A stretch of 45,026 bases of DNA. It comes from Candidatus Magasanikbacteria bacterium CG_4_10_14_0_2_um_filter_33_14 (lineage in GTDB: Bacteria > Patescibacteriota > Patescibacteriia > Magasanikbacterales > UBA922). The DNA lies in contig PFPL01000006.1 of assembly GCA_002793035.1 (NCBI GenBank), positions 1 to 45,026 on the forward strand, given 5' to 3'. This document shows positions 17,520 to 25,095 of this stretch, in pieces. The first letter of the stretch is position 1; the number at the start of each line of letters is the position of its first letter. Made by a program: the position numbers and the translations under genes. The notes beneath the pieces were generated by a model, which was not told the DNA's origin, did no database searches, and saw nothing but the letters and a program-made list of their open reading frames with translations.

Positions 17520-19253
17520 TTAATCTATAACTCTAAATACCTCATCAATAGTAGTCATCCCTTTAGATGCTTTTATTATACCATCTTGAACCATAGACGT
17601 CATTTCTTGTTCTCTTGCCATCTCTTGAATAGCCAATTCTGAAACTTGTCCAGACAAAATCATTTTTTCTATTTCATCTTTTACAACAAATACTTCATAA
17701 ATACCAACACGTCCTTTATAACCAATATCACTACATTTTTCACAACCCACTGCTTTATAAAATTTGGTAGTAGTCAAATCTATTCTAAATTTTTCTGGAG
17801 TACTACTTACTTGTTCTTGTAATCTTTTTTGAGTGTGTTCATCAAAATCAGCAAAAGATATTTCTTGGCGACAACTTTCACACACACGACGTACTAGACG
17901 TTGTCCCATCACACAATTTAGAGCTGGTGCCAAAAGAAATGGTTGAATCCCCATAGAAAGAAAACGAGGGATAGCTCCAAAAGCACTATTGGTATGAAGT
18001 GTAGAAAGCATCAAATGCCCTGTCAAAGCTGCTTGCACAGCGATTTCACTTGTCTCTGCATCACGGATTTCACCAACCATCACGATATCAGGATCTTGAC
18101 GCAAAATAGAACGCAAACCAGAAGAAAAATCATAATTTTTACTATGATCAATCTGACTTTGATTGACACCTTCCATACGATATTCGACAGGATCTTCCAA
18201 AGTAATTATTTTTACACCTGGTTTATTCAAAATATGCAAAACTGCATAAAGAGTTGTTGTTTTACCACTACCAGTAGGACCAGTAGTAATAATCATACCA
18301 TTTGGTCTTTTTATTTCTTCACTCAAAACTTGAAAATCTCTTTCTGAAAGTCCCAGATCATCCAATTTTATTCCATCTTGTTTTTGAACCAAAAGACGCA
18401 TCACAACACTTTCACCAAACACTGTTGGAATAGTAGAAACACGTACATCCACATCATATTCTGGTAAATGAATAGTAAAACGTCCATCTTGTGGTTTGGT
18501 AGTGATATTAATCTTAAGAGCAGAAATAAGCTTGATACGAGACAACAATTTTTGAAATACCTCTTTTTTTATTTCAGCGATATCTTGCAAAATACCATCC
18601 AAACGAAAACGCAATACTACTTTTTCTTGTTCAGCTTCTACATGGATATCAGAAGCATTTACCTTAAGAGCAGCTCCCAACATCACAGTAACTAAATCTG
18701 TTGTATTACTTTTACTAACAAGTTCTTGAACACTGGAAAAATCATTTACGCTATCCCCTACTTTTTGTAAATCTTCTGCTTTGATATCCAAATCTTTTGT
18801 AATAGGTTTGATATTTGGTAGATTATCATAAAGTTTCATAACTCTAGCCAAACTAGTTTCGGAAATCACATAAAGAGAACCGTTGCTATATCTTTGCTTT
18901 GCTATTTCTTCTAATAATTCTTTTACTTCTGGATTTTCTGGATGAAGAGTTGCCAAACGAAATTCTTCTGCACTCACATAAAAACAAACAACAGACAATT
19001 TTTCAGCTGTTTCTCTTGAAACAACTTTGAGAGCATCTTGACTAATAGGAAAATTTATAAGATTAATATGTGGTAAACCAAAATCAGCAGCATGACCTTG
19101 AGCCAAACTTTCTAATTCTTTTTTCTTTATATCCTCCATCTTATTACTAAACTTATCTTCTACATCTTGAGCTTTAGTACTATTCTTAGTATTTTTTAAT
19201 TGAGGATTTTGATTGTTTATCAAATCATTGATTGAACCAAAAGCATTTGCCAT
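17520..19253 (-). CDS. Second GspE/PilB-type secretion ATPase
   Basis: 577 residues. The first ~50 residues are polar and Lys-rich, unlike the pilB at 5614; a MshEN-like domain follows (~50-140). ATPase core complete: Walker A GPTGSGKT (325-332), Asp box (TLEDPVEYRM), Walker B DPDIVMVGEIRD (387-398), His box (LSTLHTNS), zinc cysteines C458/C461 and C504/C507. It is expected to be an active motor at the inner-membrane face. Its neighbours are not PilC or pilins but a multi-pass membrane protein upstream (9-base gap) and a single-TM beta-rich protein downstream, so it may serve another machine or be a second pilus motor. Confidence 0.94.
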   Translation of the reverse strand: MANAFGSINDLINNQNPQLKNTKNSTKAQDVEDKFSNKMEDIKKKELESLAQGHAADFGLPHINLINFPISQDALKVVSRETAEKLSVVCFYVSAEEFRLATLHPENPEVKELLEEIAKQRYSNGSLYVISETSLARVMKLYDNLPNIKPITKDLDIKAEDLQKVGDSVNDFSSVQELVSKSNTTDLVTVMLGAALKVNASDIHVEAEQEKVVLRFRLDGILQDIAEIKKEVFQKLLSRIKLISALKINITTKPQDGRFTIHLPEYDVDVRVSTIPTVFGESVVMRLLVQKQDGIKLDDLGLSERDFQVLSEEIKRPNGMIITTGPTGSGKTTTLYAVLHILNKPGVKIITLEDPVEYRMEGVNQSQIDHSKNYDFSSGLRSILRQDPDIVMVGEIRDAETSEIAVQAALTGHLMLSTLHTNSAFGAIPRFLSMGIQPFLLAPALNCVMGQRLVRRVCESCRQEISFADFDEHTQKRLQEQVSSTPEKFRIDLTTTKFYKAVGCEKCSDIGYKGRVGIYEVFVVKDEIEKMILSGQVSELAIQEMAREQEMTSMVQDGIIKASKGMTTIDEVFRVID

Positions 19254-19262
19254 AAAAATATT

Positions 19263-20252
19263 TTAACCATGAAAAAGTCTTACAAGATGACTTTTCAAAC
19301 CTTTTTTGTGCATTTTCACAAATAAATATGTCCAAGTAGAAGTACTAAAAATGACAAAGATAGAACCAAGTAACATGAGATAAAGTGAAAATAAAACAAA
19401 TCCCATAAGTACCCCCAACACATAAAAGACAGCATTACCAGTCAAAGCAAGCAATGTCCACAGAAAAAGACTTGGTAAAAACAAAATGTACATGCCACCT
19501 AAAATTAACAGTGCCAAAAATACATTTAGAATAATAAATATAAAACCAATTTCTAAAGACACCAACCAATGTCTGGTAAAAAGTCTCCAAGCCAAACGAC
19601 AAGCTTCTATCAATTTTTTTTCTTCTACTACGACATAACCCACAGCATAAATAAGCCATAAAGACAAAACCATACCAATGATAGTAGCCAATAAAAATAT
19701 CGCAATAAATAACAAAAGAGAACCAACACTGCTACCGTAAAAACTTGCATTCCACATACCCCAAGCAATGAAAGTCACAAATAACAATGTTATTATTTTT
19801 TTAAATAAATTAAGAACAAAAAGTCTCCAAAAATGTATACGACTTTCATGCCAAGATTTATCAACATCCACAAACTTAGGGCGTAATCCTCCCAAAGACT
19901 TAGCTGTATTGTGAACAATAGTACCCTGTGAAACTACAGCAACAAAAGTCAACAAGAGAGCCATGGCAATAAAAATAATAATCAACCAAACCAACCAAAC
20001 AATTTTGTCAGAAGAAGTATGAAAAAGAGCTGCAAAATCAGACCAACGGAAACCCTCAAACATATTTTTTACAAAAACAAAAGAAGAAGGCGACCCCATT
20101 CTACTAGCACCAACCATTGATTGTGCTAAATATTCAAAAATACCCATTTGCCCCAAAAAAGCAGCAAAAAGACCAAAGACCCACAAAGATTTATGATGCC
20201 AGGCCAGATGCCAACCATGAGTGAGAGCTTCACGATAAGTTGGTTCTTTCAT
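19263..20252 (-). CDS. Multi-pass membrane protein of unknown function
   Basis: 329 residues, very hydrophobic, with about six membrane segments (for example KSLWVFGLFAAFLGQM, VWLIIIFIAMALLLTFVAVV, FKKIITLLFVTFIAWGMW, LLLFIAIFLLATIIGMVLSL, EIGFIFIILNVFLALLILGG, LGVLMGFVLFSLYLMLLG). The start MKEPTYREALTHGWHLAWHH is typical of a family of Patescibacteria membrane proteins whose function is not known to me; the layout resembles glycerophosphodiester-phosphodiesterase membrane domains. It is first in a unit with the second GspE ATPase and has its own extended -10 promoter. Confidence 0.85.
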   Translation of the reverse strand: MKEPTYREALTHGWHLAWHHKSLWVFGLFAAFLGQMGIFEYLAQSMVGASRMGSPSSFVFVKNMFEGFRWSDFAALFHTSSDKIVWLVWLIIIFIAMALLLTFVAVVSQGTIVHNTAKSLGGLRPKFVDVDKSWHESRIHFWRLFVLNLFKKIITLLFVTFIAWGMWNASFYGSSVGSLLLFIAIFLLATIIGMVLSLWLIYAVGYVVVEEKKLIEACRLAWRLFTRHWLVSLEIGFIFIILNVFLALLILGGMYILFLPSLFLWTLLALTGNAVFYVLGVLMGFVLFSLYLMLLGSIFVIFSTSTWTYLFVKMHKKGLKSHLVRLFHG

Positions 20253-20295
20253 AAAATTTATATATTATAAAATAAAGAAAAACTTTTCTAAATAT

Positions 20296-20304
20296 ATTAT
20301 ATCA
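20296..20304 (-). promoter_or_regulatory. Extended -10 promoter of membrane protein/ATPase operon
   Basis: Minus strand TGATATAAT: perfect TATAAT (20296-20301) with TG one base upstream; no clear -35. About 44 bases before the ATG at 20252 and just after the upstream terminator. Confidence 0.5.
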
Positions 20305-20325
20305 TATCTAAAATAAATATGCGAT

Positions 20326-20351
20326 AAAAAGCCGACCATTTTATGGTCGGC
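20326..20351 (-). terminator. Terminator of the TSP3-type membrane protein gene
   Basis: GCCGACCAT and ATGGTCGGC form a perfect 9-bp stem with a 3-base loop, followed on the minus strand by TTTTT. It is 30 bases after the stop codon at 20381. Confidence 0.92.
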
Positions 20352-20380
20352 TGTGTAAAAATACTATGTAACTAGTTTTT

Positions 20381-21715
20381 TTAGAAGTTTGTTGGCATGT
20401 TAAAGTCTTCATTATCCGGGATACCATCCCCATCAGTATCAGGATTCATAGGGTCTGTACCTAGTTGTAATTCAAAAGAATCATAAATTCCATCACCATC
20501 ACTATCTAACTGTTCTGTTGTAGTGCCCATTTGAGACCCAGACATTAATCCTACTCGTTCATCTTGTTCTCCAGACATCAACATTGGAGCAAACTGAGCA
20601 AACAATGCAGACATCATTTCAATCAAACTTTTACTTTCTTCTGGTTCTTCTATAAGAACTGGTTTATTATAATTTTTGAATTCATATGACAAAGCAATTG
20701 TAGCATCCACTCCTTCTTCTTGAACTTTGGCAGAAAAAGTCACTTTGTATAACAATGAATCTTTTTTACCAATCCAAATTTCACCTTCATGTTCAGGAAA
20801 ATCTTTGAATGTTTCATCAAAATCTTCAATGGATCTATTTAGAGAACTTTCATCAGGTACAATATCTTGTAAGGCTAATAAAAATTCTTTCAAACCATCT
20901 TTATTGATAACAAATTTATAATGATAAGTATTTACATCATTTAATTTTTCTGATTTTAATTTTTCAGTTACCTCAATAATTTGTGATTTTATAACAGCTT
21001 TACGTATTTGATCAATTTGTTCTTTTGTTAATTTACTTTTGTCCAATTTAGAAGTAATCTCTTTTTCATCTATTCCTAATTGTTCTTGCAAAGAACCCAA
21101 ATCAAGTTTTACCCATTGATTTTCAAAATCACTCAAATCCACAAAAGGAATCTCCGGTGTTTTTGTTACATTAAAATAATAGTTCTTGTTAAGAGACTTA
21201 ATATCTAAACCCGCTTCAAGACCATCCATAAGAGGCATATCTAATTTCAAATCTACACTACCAGAAATTTTTGGATTTTCCACATCTGTCATATCATAAA
21301 CTCCTCCAAAATCACTAGACAAAGCATAGTCTTTGTCCTCAAAAGTACCCTCTACACTCAACTTTCCACTATATTCCCAAGTTTTAACTACTTCTGTTTT
21401 CAACAACATTTTATTAAATATCTTTTCTGGATTTTGAAAATAATTGAAGTAAGCATAAGTACCACCACCAAAAGCCAAAACACCAAAAATAACAATCGCA
21501 AATATAACTATCATTTTTTTTGAAAAAAATCCAAATGGCTTCTTTTCTGTTGCAGGAATCGATGATGTAGTTTCTATACTAATCAATGAATTAAACGCGG
21601 TATCTATTTGTTCTTTATTCCAACCAGTTTCCAAAAGTGTTTTAGTTATATCGTCTCTTTTGAATCCTCTAGATACTTGACTCTTGATATAGTCTACAAG
21701 TTGTGGATGTTCCAT
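20381..21715 (-). CDS. Membrane-anchored protein with C-terminal calcium-type (TSP3) repeats
   Basis: 444 residues. Residues 1-~45 (HPQLVDYIKSQVSRGFKRDD, then TGWNKEQIDTAFNSL) form a small helical UBA-like domain seen on many Patescibacteria membrane proteins. A single membrane helix spans ~68-93. A ~300-residue outer domain with alternating beta-strand pattern follows, reminiscent of LppX/LolA-type lipoprotein folds (SGKLSVEGTFEDKDYAL near its start). The C-terminus carries thrombospondin type-3-like motifs DSDGDGIYDSFE and DTDGDGIPDNED, expected to bind calcium. No lipobox. Function unknown; a cell-surface lipid- or ligand-carrying role is a guess. Own terminator; tRNA-Leu lies 29 bases upstream of the start. 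Confidence 0.85.
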   Translation of the reverse strand: MEHPQLVDYIKSQVSRGFKRDDITKTLLETGWNKEQIDTAFNSLISIETTSSIPATEKKPFGFFSKKMIVIFAIVIFGVLAFGGGTYAYFNYFQNPEKIFNKMLLKTEVVKTWEYSGKLSVEGTFEDKDYALSSDFGGVYDMTDVENPKISGSVDLKLDMPLMDGLEAGLDIKSLNKNYYFNVTKTPEIPFVDLSDFENQWVKLDLGSLQEQLGIDEKEITSKLDKSKLTKEQIDQIRKAVIKSQIIEVTEKLKSEKLNDVNTYHYKFVINKDGLKEFLLALQDIVPDESSLNRSIEDFDETFKDFPEHEGEIWIGKKDSLLYKVTFSAKVQEEGVDATIALSYEFKNYNKPVLIEEPEESKSLIEMMSALFAQFAPMLMSGEQDERVGLMSGSQMGTTTEQLDSDGDGIYDSFELQLGTDPMNPDTDGDGIPDNEDFNMPTNF

Positions 21716-21744
21716 ATTTTTTTAATTAATAAAAAATTCGTTAG

Positions 21745-21827
21745 TGCCCAAAGCGGGACTCGAACCCGCACGCTCATTACAAGCCTAGCACCTCAAGCTA
21801 GTGTGTATACCATTCCACCATCTGGGC
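21745..21827 (-). tRNA. tRNA-Leu (anticodon GAG)
   Basis: 83 nt on the minus strand. Acceptor stem GCCCAGA / TTTGGGC with discriminator A. Anticodon arm CTAGC-TTGAGGT-GCTAG gives anticodon GAG (Leu, codons CUC/CUU). The variable arm is long (GCTTGTAATGAGC), as in class II tRNAs, and the T-arm reads GCGGGTTCGAGTCCCGC. The 3' CCA is not encoded (next bases are CTA), so CCA addition by a nucleotidyltransferase is needed. Confidence 0.97.
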
Positions 21828-21848
21828 TTATTTTAAAACTAATTTCAC

Positions 21849-21890
21849 TGAAATTCTGTGTAATCCATAAAAATCAATGAAATCCATGTT
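21849..21890 (-). repeat. Period-10 intergenic repeat
   Basis: Four imperfect 10-base units lie head to tail on the plus strand (approximately AAATTCTGTG, TAATCCATAA, AAATCAATGA, AATCCATGTT). The array fills the gap between tRNA-Leu and the stop codon of the kinase-like gene, touching the stop. Confidence 0.55.
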
Positions 21891-22650
21891 AAAATTTTCT
21901 CTCTTTACCTACCACCATTTCTATTCTACTTTTGGCCAATTTTATTTTTACCTTTATTTCTTTAGAGATATTACCATCTGTTTCTACCACAAAAGGTTTA
22001 CGACTAGAAACGATAATTTCTTCAAAAGGGAAAATACTTGGTTCTTCAAATTGTTCTTTTTTGAAAACACCTTTTTTTACAACAGGTCTCAAAAAAGCTT
22101 CCAATTTACCATCTTGAGGATGAACCACATATTTTTTACTTCCTTTTGACCAAACGAAAGGTTTCAAATTACATACTACCAATTCCATTTTTTTACCTTT
22201 AGTGCCAACTTTAAAACTTTCATCATACTCTATCTGAATATCACTAGGTGGAATATGAAGCTGAGAAATAAAATAACGATTATTGAGCCAACCAACGTCC
22301 AAAAAAAGTTTTCTTCTTTTGGCAAGTACATCGCAAGCTTCTAGTCCTACAGATATACCCAAAACTTCAGCAATACTATTTTCTACTCCAATAGGCAAAA
22401 AACCATATGTGACACTACAAGAAGCTGCCCTCGAAAGGACATGACCAAAAGTAACATCATTACCTACTATTACAATAGTTTTTGCTCCTTTTCTTATTTC
22501 ATCCTCAATCAACATCTCACAGTTAGTATAACGTTGAAGTCGGATGATTTTACCAGCGATACCATAATCTGTCAACCTAGTTTCGATTGCTTTAATAGTA
22601 GAGTGATATTTTTTACTTTTCAAAAAATTGTCGTAGAGATAGACATACAT
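21889..22650 (-). CDS. DAGK/lipid-kinase-like protein, degenerate nucleotide motif
   Basis: 253 residues from ATG at 22650; a TTG five codons upstream is also in frame but less likely. The order of elements follows the diacylglycerol kinase/YegS catalytic fold: a TIVIVGNDVTFGHVLSRAA segment at the place of the GGDGTxxxV nucleotide loop, then GFLPIGVENSIAEVLGISVG for the IPxGTxNDxAxxLG segment, then a beta-rich C-terminal domain (VETDGNISKEIKVKIKLAKS). In the first motif GGDGT reads GNDVT, and GTGND reads GVENS, so normal phosphotransfer is doubtful. It could be an inactive relative with a binding role. Family assignment by eye. Confidence 0.72.
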   Translation of the reverse strand: MYVYLYDNFLKSKKYHSTIKAIETRLTDYGIAGKIIRLQRYTNCEMLIEDEIRKGAKTIVIVGNDVTFGHVLSRAASCSVTYGFLPIGVENSIAEVLGISVGLEACDVLAKRRKLFLDVGWLNNRYFISQLHIPPSDIQIEYDESFKVGTKGKKMELVVCNLKPFVWSKGSKKYVVHPQDGKLEAFLRPVVKKGVFKKEQFEEPSIFPFEEIIVSSRKPFVVETDGNISKEIKVKIKLAKSRIEMVVGKERKF

Positions 22651-22723
22651 AAAGAAGAACTTCAATTACTGAAACATCAGACAAGCTTTTTTTGCTTTAT
22701 CCTAAATTAGCTAAAAACCAAAA

Positions 22724-23209
22724 TTATTCATCCATCTGTGTGTCAATATCTTCTTCTATTGTTTTTTTTGTACGTCTAACAATTTTTTTTTCCATTTTTC
22801 CAGACATTCCTTCTAAACCTTTCATACTTACTTTACCTTGAAGCAAAGCTCCTGCATCGATAACTAAAGTTTCACAGATTATATCACCTAAAAGACGAGC
22901 CGAAGATGTAAGCTCCAATTTGCCATCAACTTTTACATTTCCTTGTACTTCTCCAGAAATAATAGCTTCACCAGCTTTGACATTAGCCAAAATCTTAGCA
23001 CCTTCTTCTACTGTCAAAAGACGTCCTGTTTTGACATTACCAGAAACAGTACCTTTTACCAAGATATTACCTTCAGAAACAAAATCTCCTTCTACAACAA
23101 CAGAAGGACCCACTACTGTCTCTACTTGATCTTCTTCGTGAGAAGCATGGTGAGATTGAGTATGATTGTGAGATGTAGTTTCCATCTCTTCTGGACTTTG
23201 TTTGAACAT
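22724..23209 (-). CDS. Bactofilin (polymer-forming cytoskeletal protein)
   Basis: 161 residues. A His-rich N-terminal tail of ~30 residues precedes the bactofilin core (~32-130): regular repeats of short strands with Gly turns (VVEGDFVSEGNILVKGTVSG, GEAIISGEVQGNVKVDGKLE, LLGDIICETLVIDAGALLQG) forming a right-handed beta-helix. The C-terminal tail is basic then acidic (KIVRRTKKTIEEDIDTQMDE). Bactofilins polymerise at the membrane and scaffold cell-shape or envelope proteins. It has its own promoter; the kinase-like gene follows after 73 bases. Confidence 0.95.
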   Translation of the reverse strand: MFKQSPEEMETTSHNHTQSHHASHEEDQVETVVGPSVVVEGDFVSEGNILVKGTVSGNVKTGRLLTVEEGAKILANVKAGEAIISGEVQGNVKVDGKLELTSSARLLGDIICETLVIDAGALLQGKVSMKGLEGMSGKMEKKIVRRTKKTIEEDIDTQMDE

Positions 23210-23243
23210 AGATATTTTTAATTAATATTTTAAAATATATGAT

Positions 23244-23273
23244 ATTATAGCATTAAAACAGTCAAAAAGTCAA
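23244..23273 (-). promoter_or_regulatory. Promoter of bactofilin gene
   Basis: Minus strand: TTGACT (23268-23273), 18-base spacer, TATAAT (23244-23249), with an extended TG one base before the -10. The -35 lies inside a direct AGTCAAA repeat. Start near 23237, about 28 bases before the ATG. Confidence 0.7.
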
Positions 23274-23336
23274 AAGTTCATAAAGGCTAATCAAAAACTC
23301 TACAAACTTTCAATTTTATAACATTATGAACTATTT
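23257..23336. repeat. Short A+T-rich repeat with inverted ends
   Basis: Two AGTCAAA-type units stand side by side (8-base step), and GTTCATAA near 23275 is repeated inverted as TTATGAAC near 23326. A weaker member of the interspersed array group in this window. Confidence 0.35.
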
Positions 23337-23355
23337 TTTAATTCTTCATTACACA

Positions 23356-24981
23356 TTACTCTTTACCCTTCACACCAGGTATCCAAAAACCAAATTCACT
23401 TCCTTGCCCTAGTCCTGGACTATGTGCCCAGACATGACCGCCATGTTTTTCAATAAATCTCTTACAAACATAAATACCAAGACCAGTACCATTGACATTG
23501 GTACCTTCCACATTTTTACCACGATAAAATTTTTGAAAAAAATTTACTTCATCTTCTTTATTGAAGCCAAAACCATGATCTTTTACACGGACAGTGTATC
23601 CCCCATCTTCTGTTTCTACAGAAATGGTAATAGTACCTTTATCACTATACTTGATAGCATTGTCCAAAAAATTGAAAACTACATGACGAACTTTTTCTTC
23701 GTCCATATAAATATTTGTAATTTCTTTGTCTGGTTTCCAAACTATTTTTAATTTTTTAACAGCAAACTCTGGTTTCATAGACAACTCTTTCACAACACTA
23801 GAAATAAGCTCATTCATATTCTTATCTTCAAAAGTAAACTTAGTCCTACCTTGTTCAATACGAGTAATATCCAAAAATTCTTCTACCAGTGTCATCAATC
23901 TATCATTGCTCTCATCCATATTTTTCAAAACTTCTTTCAAAGGTTTATGCACCTTACCATAAGCACCATCGCCAATAAGCTCGATATATCCACGAATAAT
24001 AGTGAGAGGTGTACGAAGTTGGTGAGAAGCAATGGACAAAAATTCTGTCTTTTGTTGATCAAGTTCTTGAAGACGTAAATTGGCTTTTTCTAGATTATGG
24101 GCTAAACTAGCTAATTCTTCCTTTTGTTTTATTTCTTTTTTAACGCTCAAAAAAAGAATAAAAGAAACAAATAAAACAAGAATAAAAACAATTACGTTAA
24201 CTAAAACATCACTATAATCCTTCGAAAATAGCAACCTTATTAAAAGTAAAAAATTTAACAATAGAAGAAAAGCTTCTGTTGCAACCATCTTTATATCCAA
24301 AAGTTTATATCTCAAAATTGCATAAGTAGTAAACGCAGCTACTAATGTAGAAAAAAATTGTCCCAACCAATTATATTCAAAATTACCAAACCAAGGTAAT
24401 ATCAAATTGGTAACCATAGCCAAATTGGCCCCAAAAAAATAACCTGACAATATAAATAATATTTGTCTCCTTGTCATTCCTTTTTCTTTACGAAACTTCA
24501 AAAATAATACAATAAAACCTAACAAAAAGAAAAAACTCACATGATTGGCATACAAAAAGTACAAAGGACCCCAAAGTATAATATCTTCACCCTTATCAAC
24601 TAACTCTACACCCTTTATCATCCAAGTAGGATGTATACAAAGATAGACAACAAATAAATTTTCTAATAATAAAAATAATTTTAACTTAAAAGATATTTTT
24701 TTATCTTCAGGAAAAACTAAAGTAAAATAAAAAAAAGTAGTGGATGTAAAAGAAGCCATTATATATAGTATCCTAACCCAAAGTACCGCTTCACCTAAAA
24801 AATTTGATCTATACAAAAACATAGGAAAAACCCAGCCAGCAATTGCTAGAATAGCAAAGACATAAGCTTTTCCACCTGGTGTTTTTCTACCATACCTAAA
24901 CAACACCCATAACAAAGAAGCATGTATAGCAAGAGAAATCAACACTGTTATATTTCTGAAATCTAATATAAATTGATCCAT
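23356..24981 (-). CDS. Sensor histidine kinase with 7TM N-terminal domain
   Basis: 541 residues from ATG at 24981 (MDQFILDFRNITVLISLAIH); the longer GTG start overlaps the probable -10 box. About eight hydrophobic helices occupy residues ~10-285 (N-terminal 7TM histidine kinase domain plus one), then a short coiled linker, a HisKA domain with phospho-acceptor His (SIASHQLRTPLTIIRGY, His ~320), and a HATPase domain with N box (NFLDNAIKYS), G1 (KDHGFGFN) and G2 (NGTGLGIYVCKRF). It should autophosphorylate on a membrane signal. No response regulator is adjacent; the only receiver in the window is in the pilus cluster. Stop at 23356. Confidence 0.95.
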   Translation of the reverse strand: MDQFILDFRNITVLISLAIHASLLWVLFRYGRKTPGGKAYVFAILAIAGWVFPMFLYRSNFLGEAVLWVRILYIMASFTSTTFFYFTLVFPEDKKISFKLKLFLLLENLFVVYLCIHPTWMIKGVELVDKGEDIILWGPLYFLYANHVSFFFLLGFIVLFLKFRKEKGMTRRQILFILSGYFFGANLAMVTNLILPWFGNFEYNWLGQFFSTLVAAFTTYAILRYKLLDIKMVATEAFLLLLNFLLLIRLLFSKDYSDVLVNVIVFILVLFVSFILFLSVKKEIKQKEELASLAHNLEKANLRLQELDQQKTEFLSIASHQLRTPLTIIRGYIELIGDGAYGKVHKPLKEVLKNMDESNDRLMTLVEEFLDITRIEQGRTKFTFEDKNMNELISSVVKELSMKPEFAVKKLKIVWKPDKEITNIYMDEEKVRHVVFNFLDNAIKYSDKGTITISVETEDGGYTVRVKDHGFGFNKEDEVNFFQKFYRGKNVEGTNVNGTGLGIYVCKRFIEKHGGHVWAHSPGLGQGSEFGFWIPGVKGKE

Positions 24982-24990
24982 ACTTTTTAT

Positions 24991-24996
24991 ATTATA
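24991..24996 (-). promoter_or_regulatory. -10 box immediately upstream of histidine kinase ATG
   Basis: Perfect TATAAT on the minus strand, only nine bases from the ATG at 24981. Transcription would start about three bases before the ATG, giving a leaderless or near-leaderless mRNA. No -35 is visible. Confidence 0.45.
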
Positions 24997-25018
24997 CACT
25001 ATTTTTTATTTTTTTCCT

Positions 25019-25054
25019 AAAAAAACAATACACACGAATATTCGTGTGTATTGT
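25019..25054 (-). terminator. Perfect 28-base palindrome terminator of the reductase-like gene
   Basis: CAATACACACGAAT and its exact complement follow each other (25027-25054), and the minus strand then runs into eight T. Among the strongest intrinsic terminators in the window, placed after the G+C-rich gene. Confidence 0.92.
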
Positions 25055-25060
25055 TGGTAG

Positions 25061-25088
25061 CGTAATTGTTGGTTAAGACAATTACGCT
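25061..25088 (-). other. Second hairpin in tandem before the terminator
   Basis: GCGTAATTG (25061-25069) and CAATTACGC (25080-25088) form a perfect 9-bp stem with a 10-base loop. No T-run follows; it lies between the stop codon and the palindrome terminator. Confidence 0.7.
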
Positions 25089-25095
25089 TCCTCTC

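Noticed and set aside
25027-25088. Insertion-sequence end or attachment site flanking the G+C-rich gene
   Set aside because: The hairpins are on one side only, the T-run fits a terminator, and no matching repeat or transposase is found on the other side.
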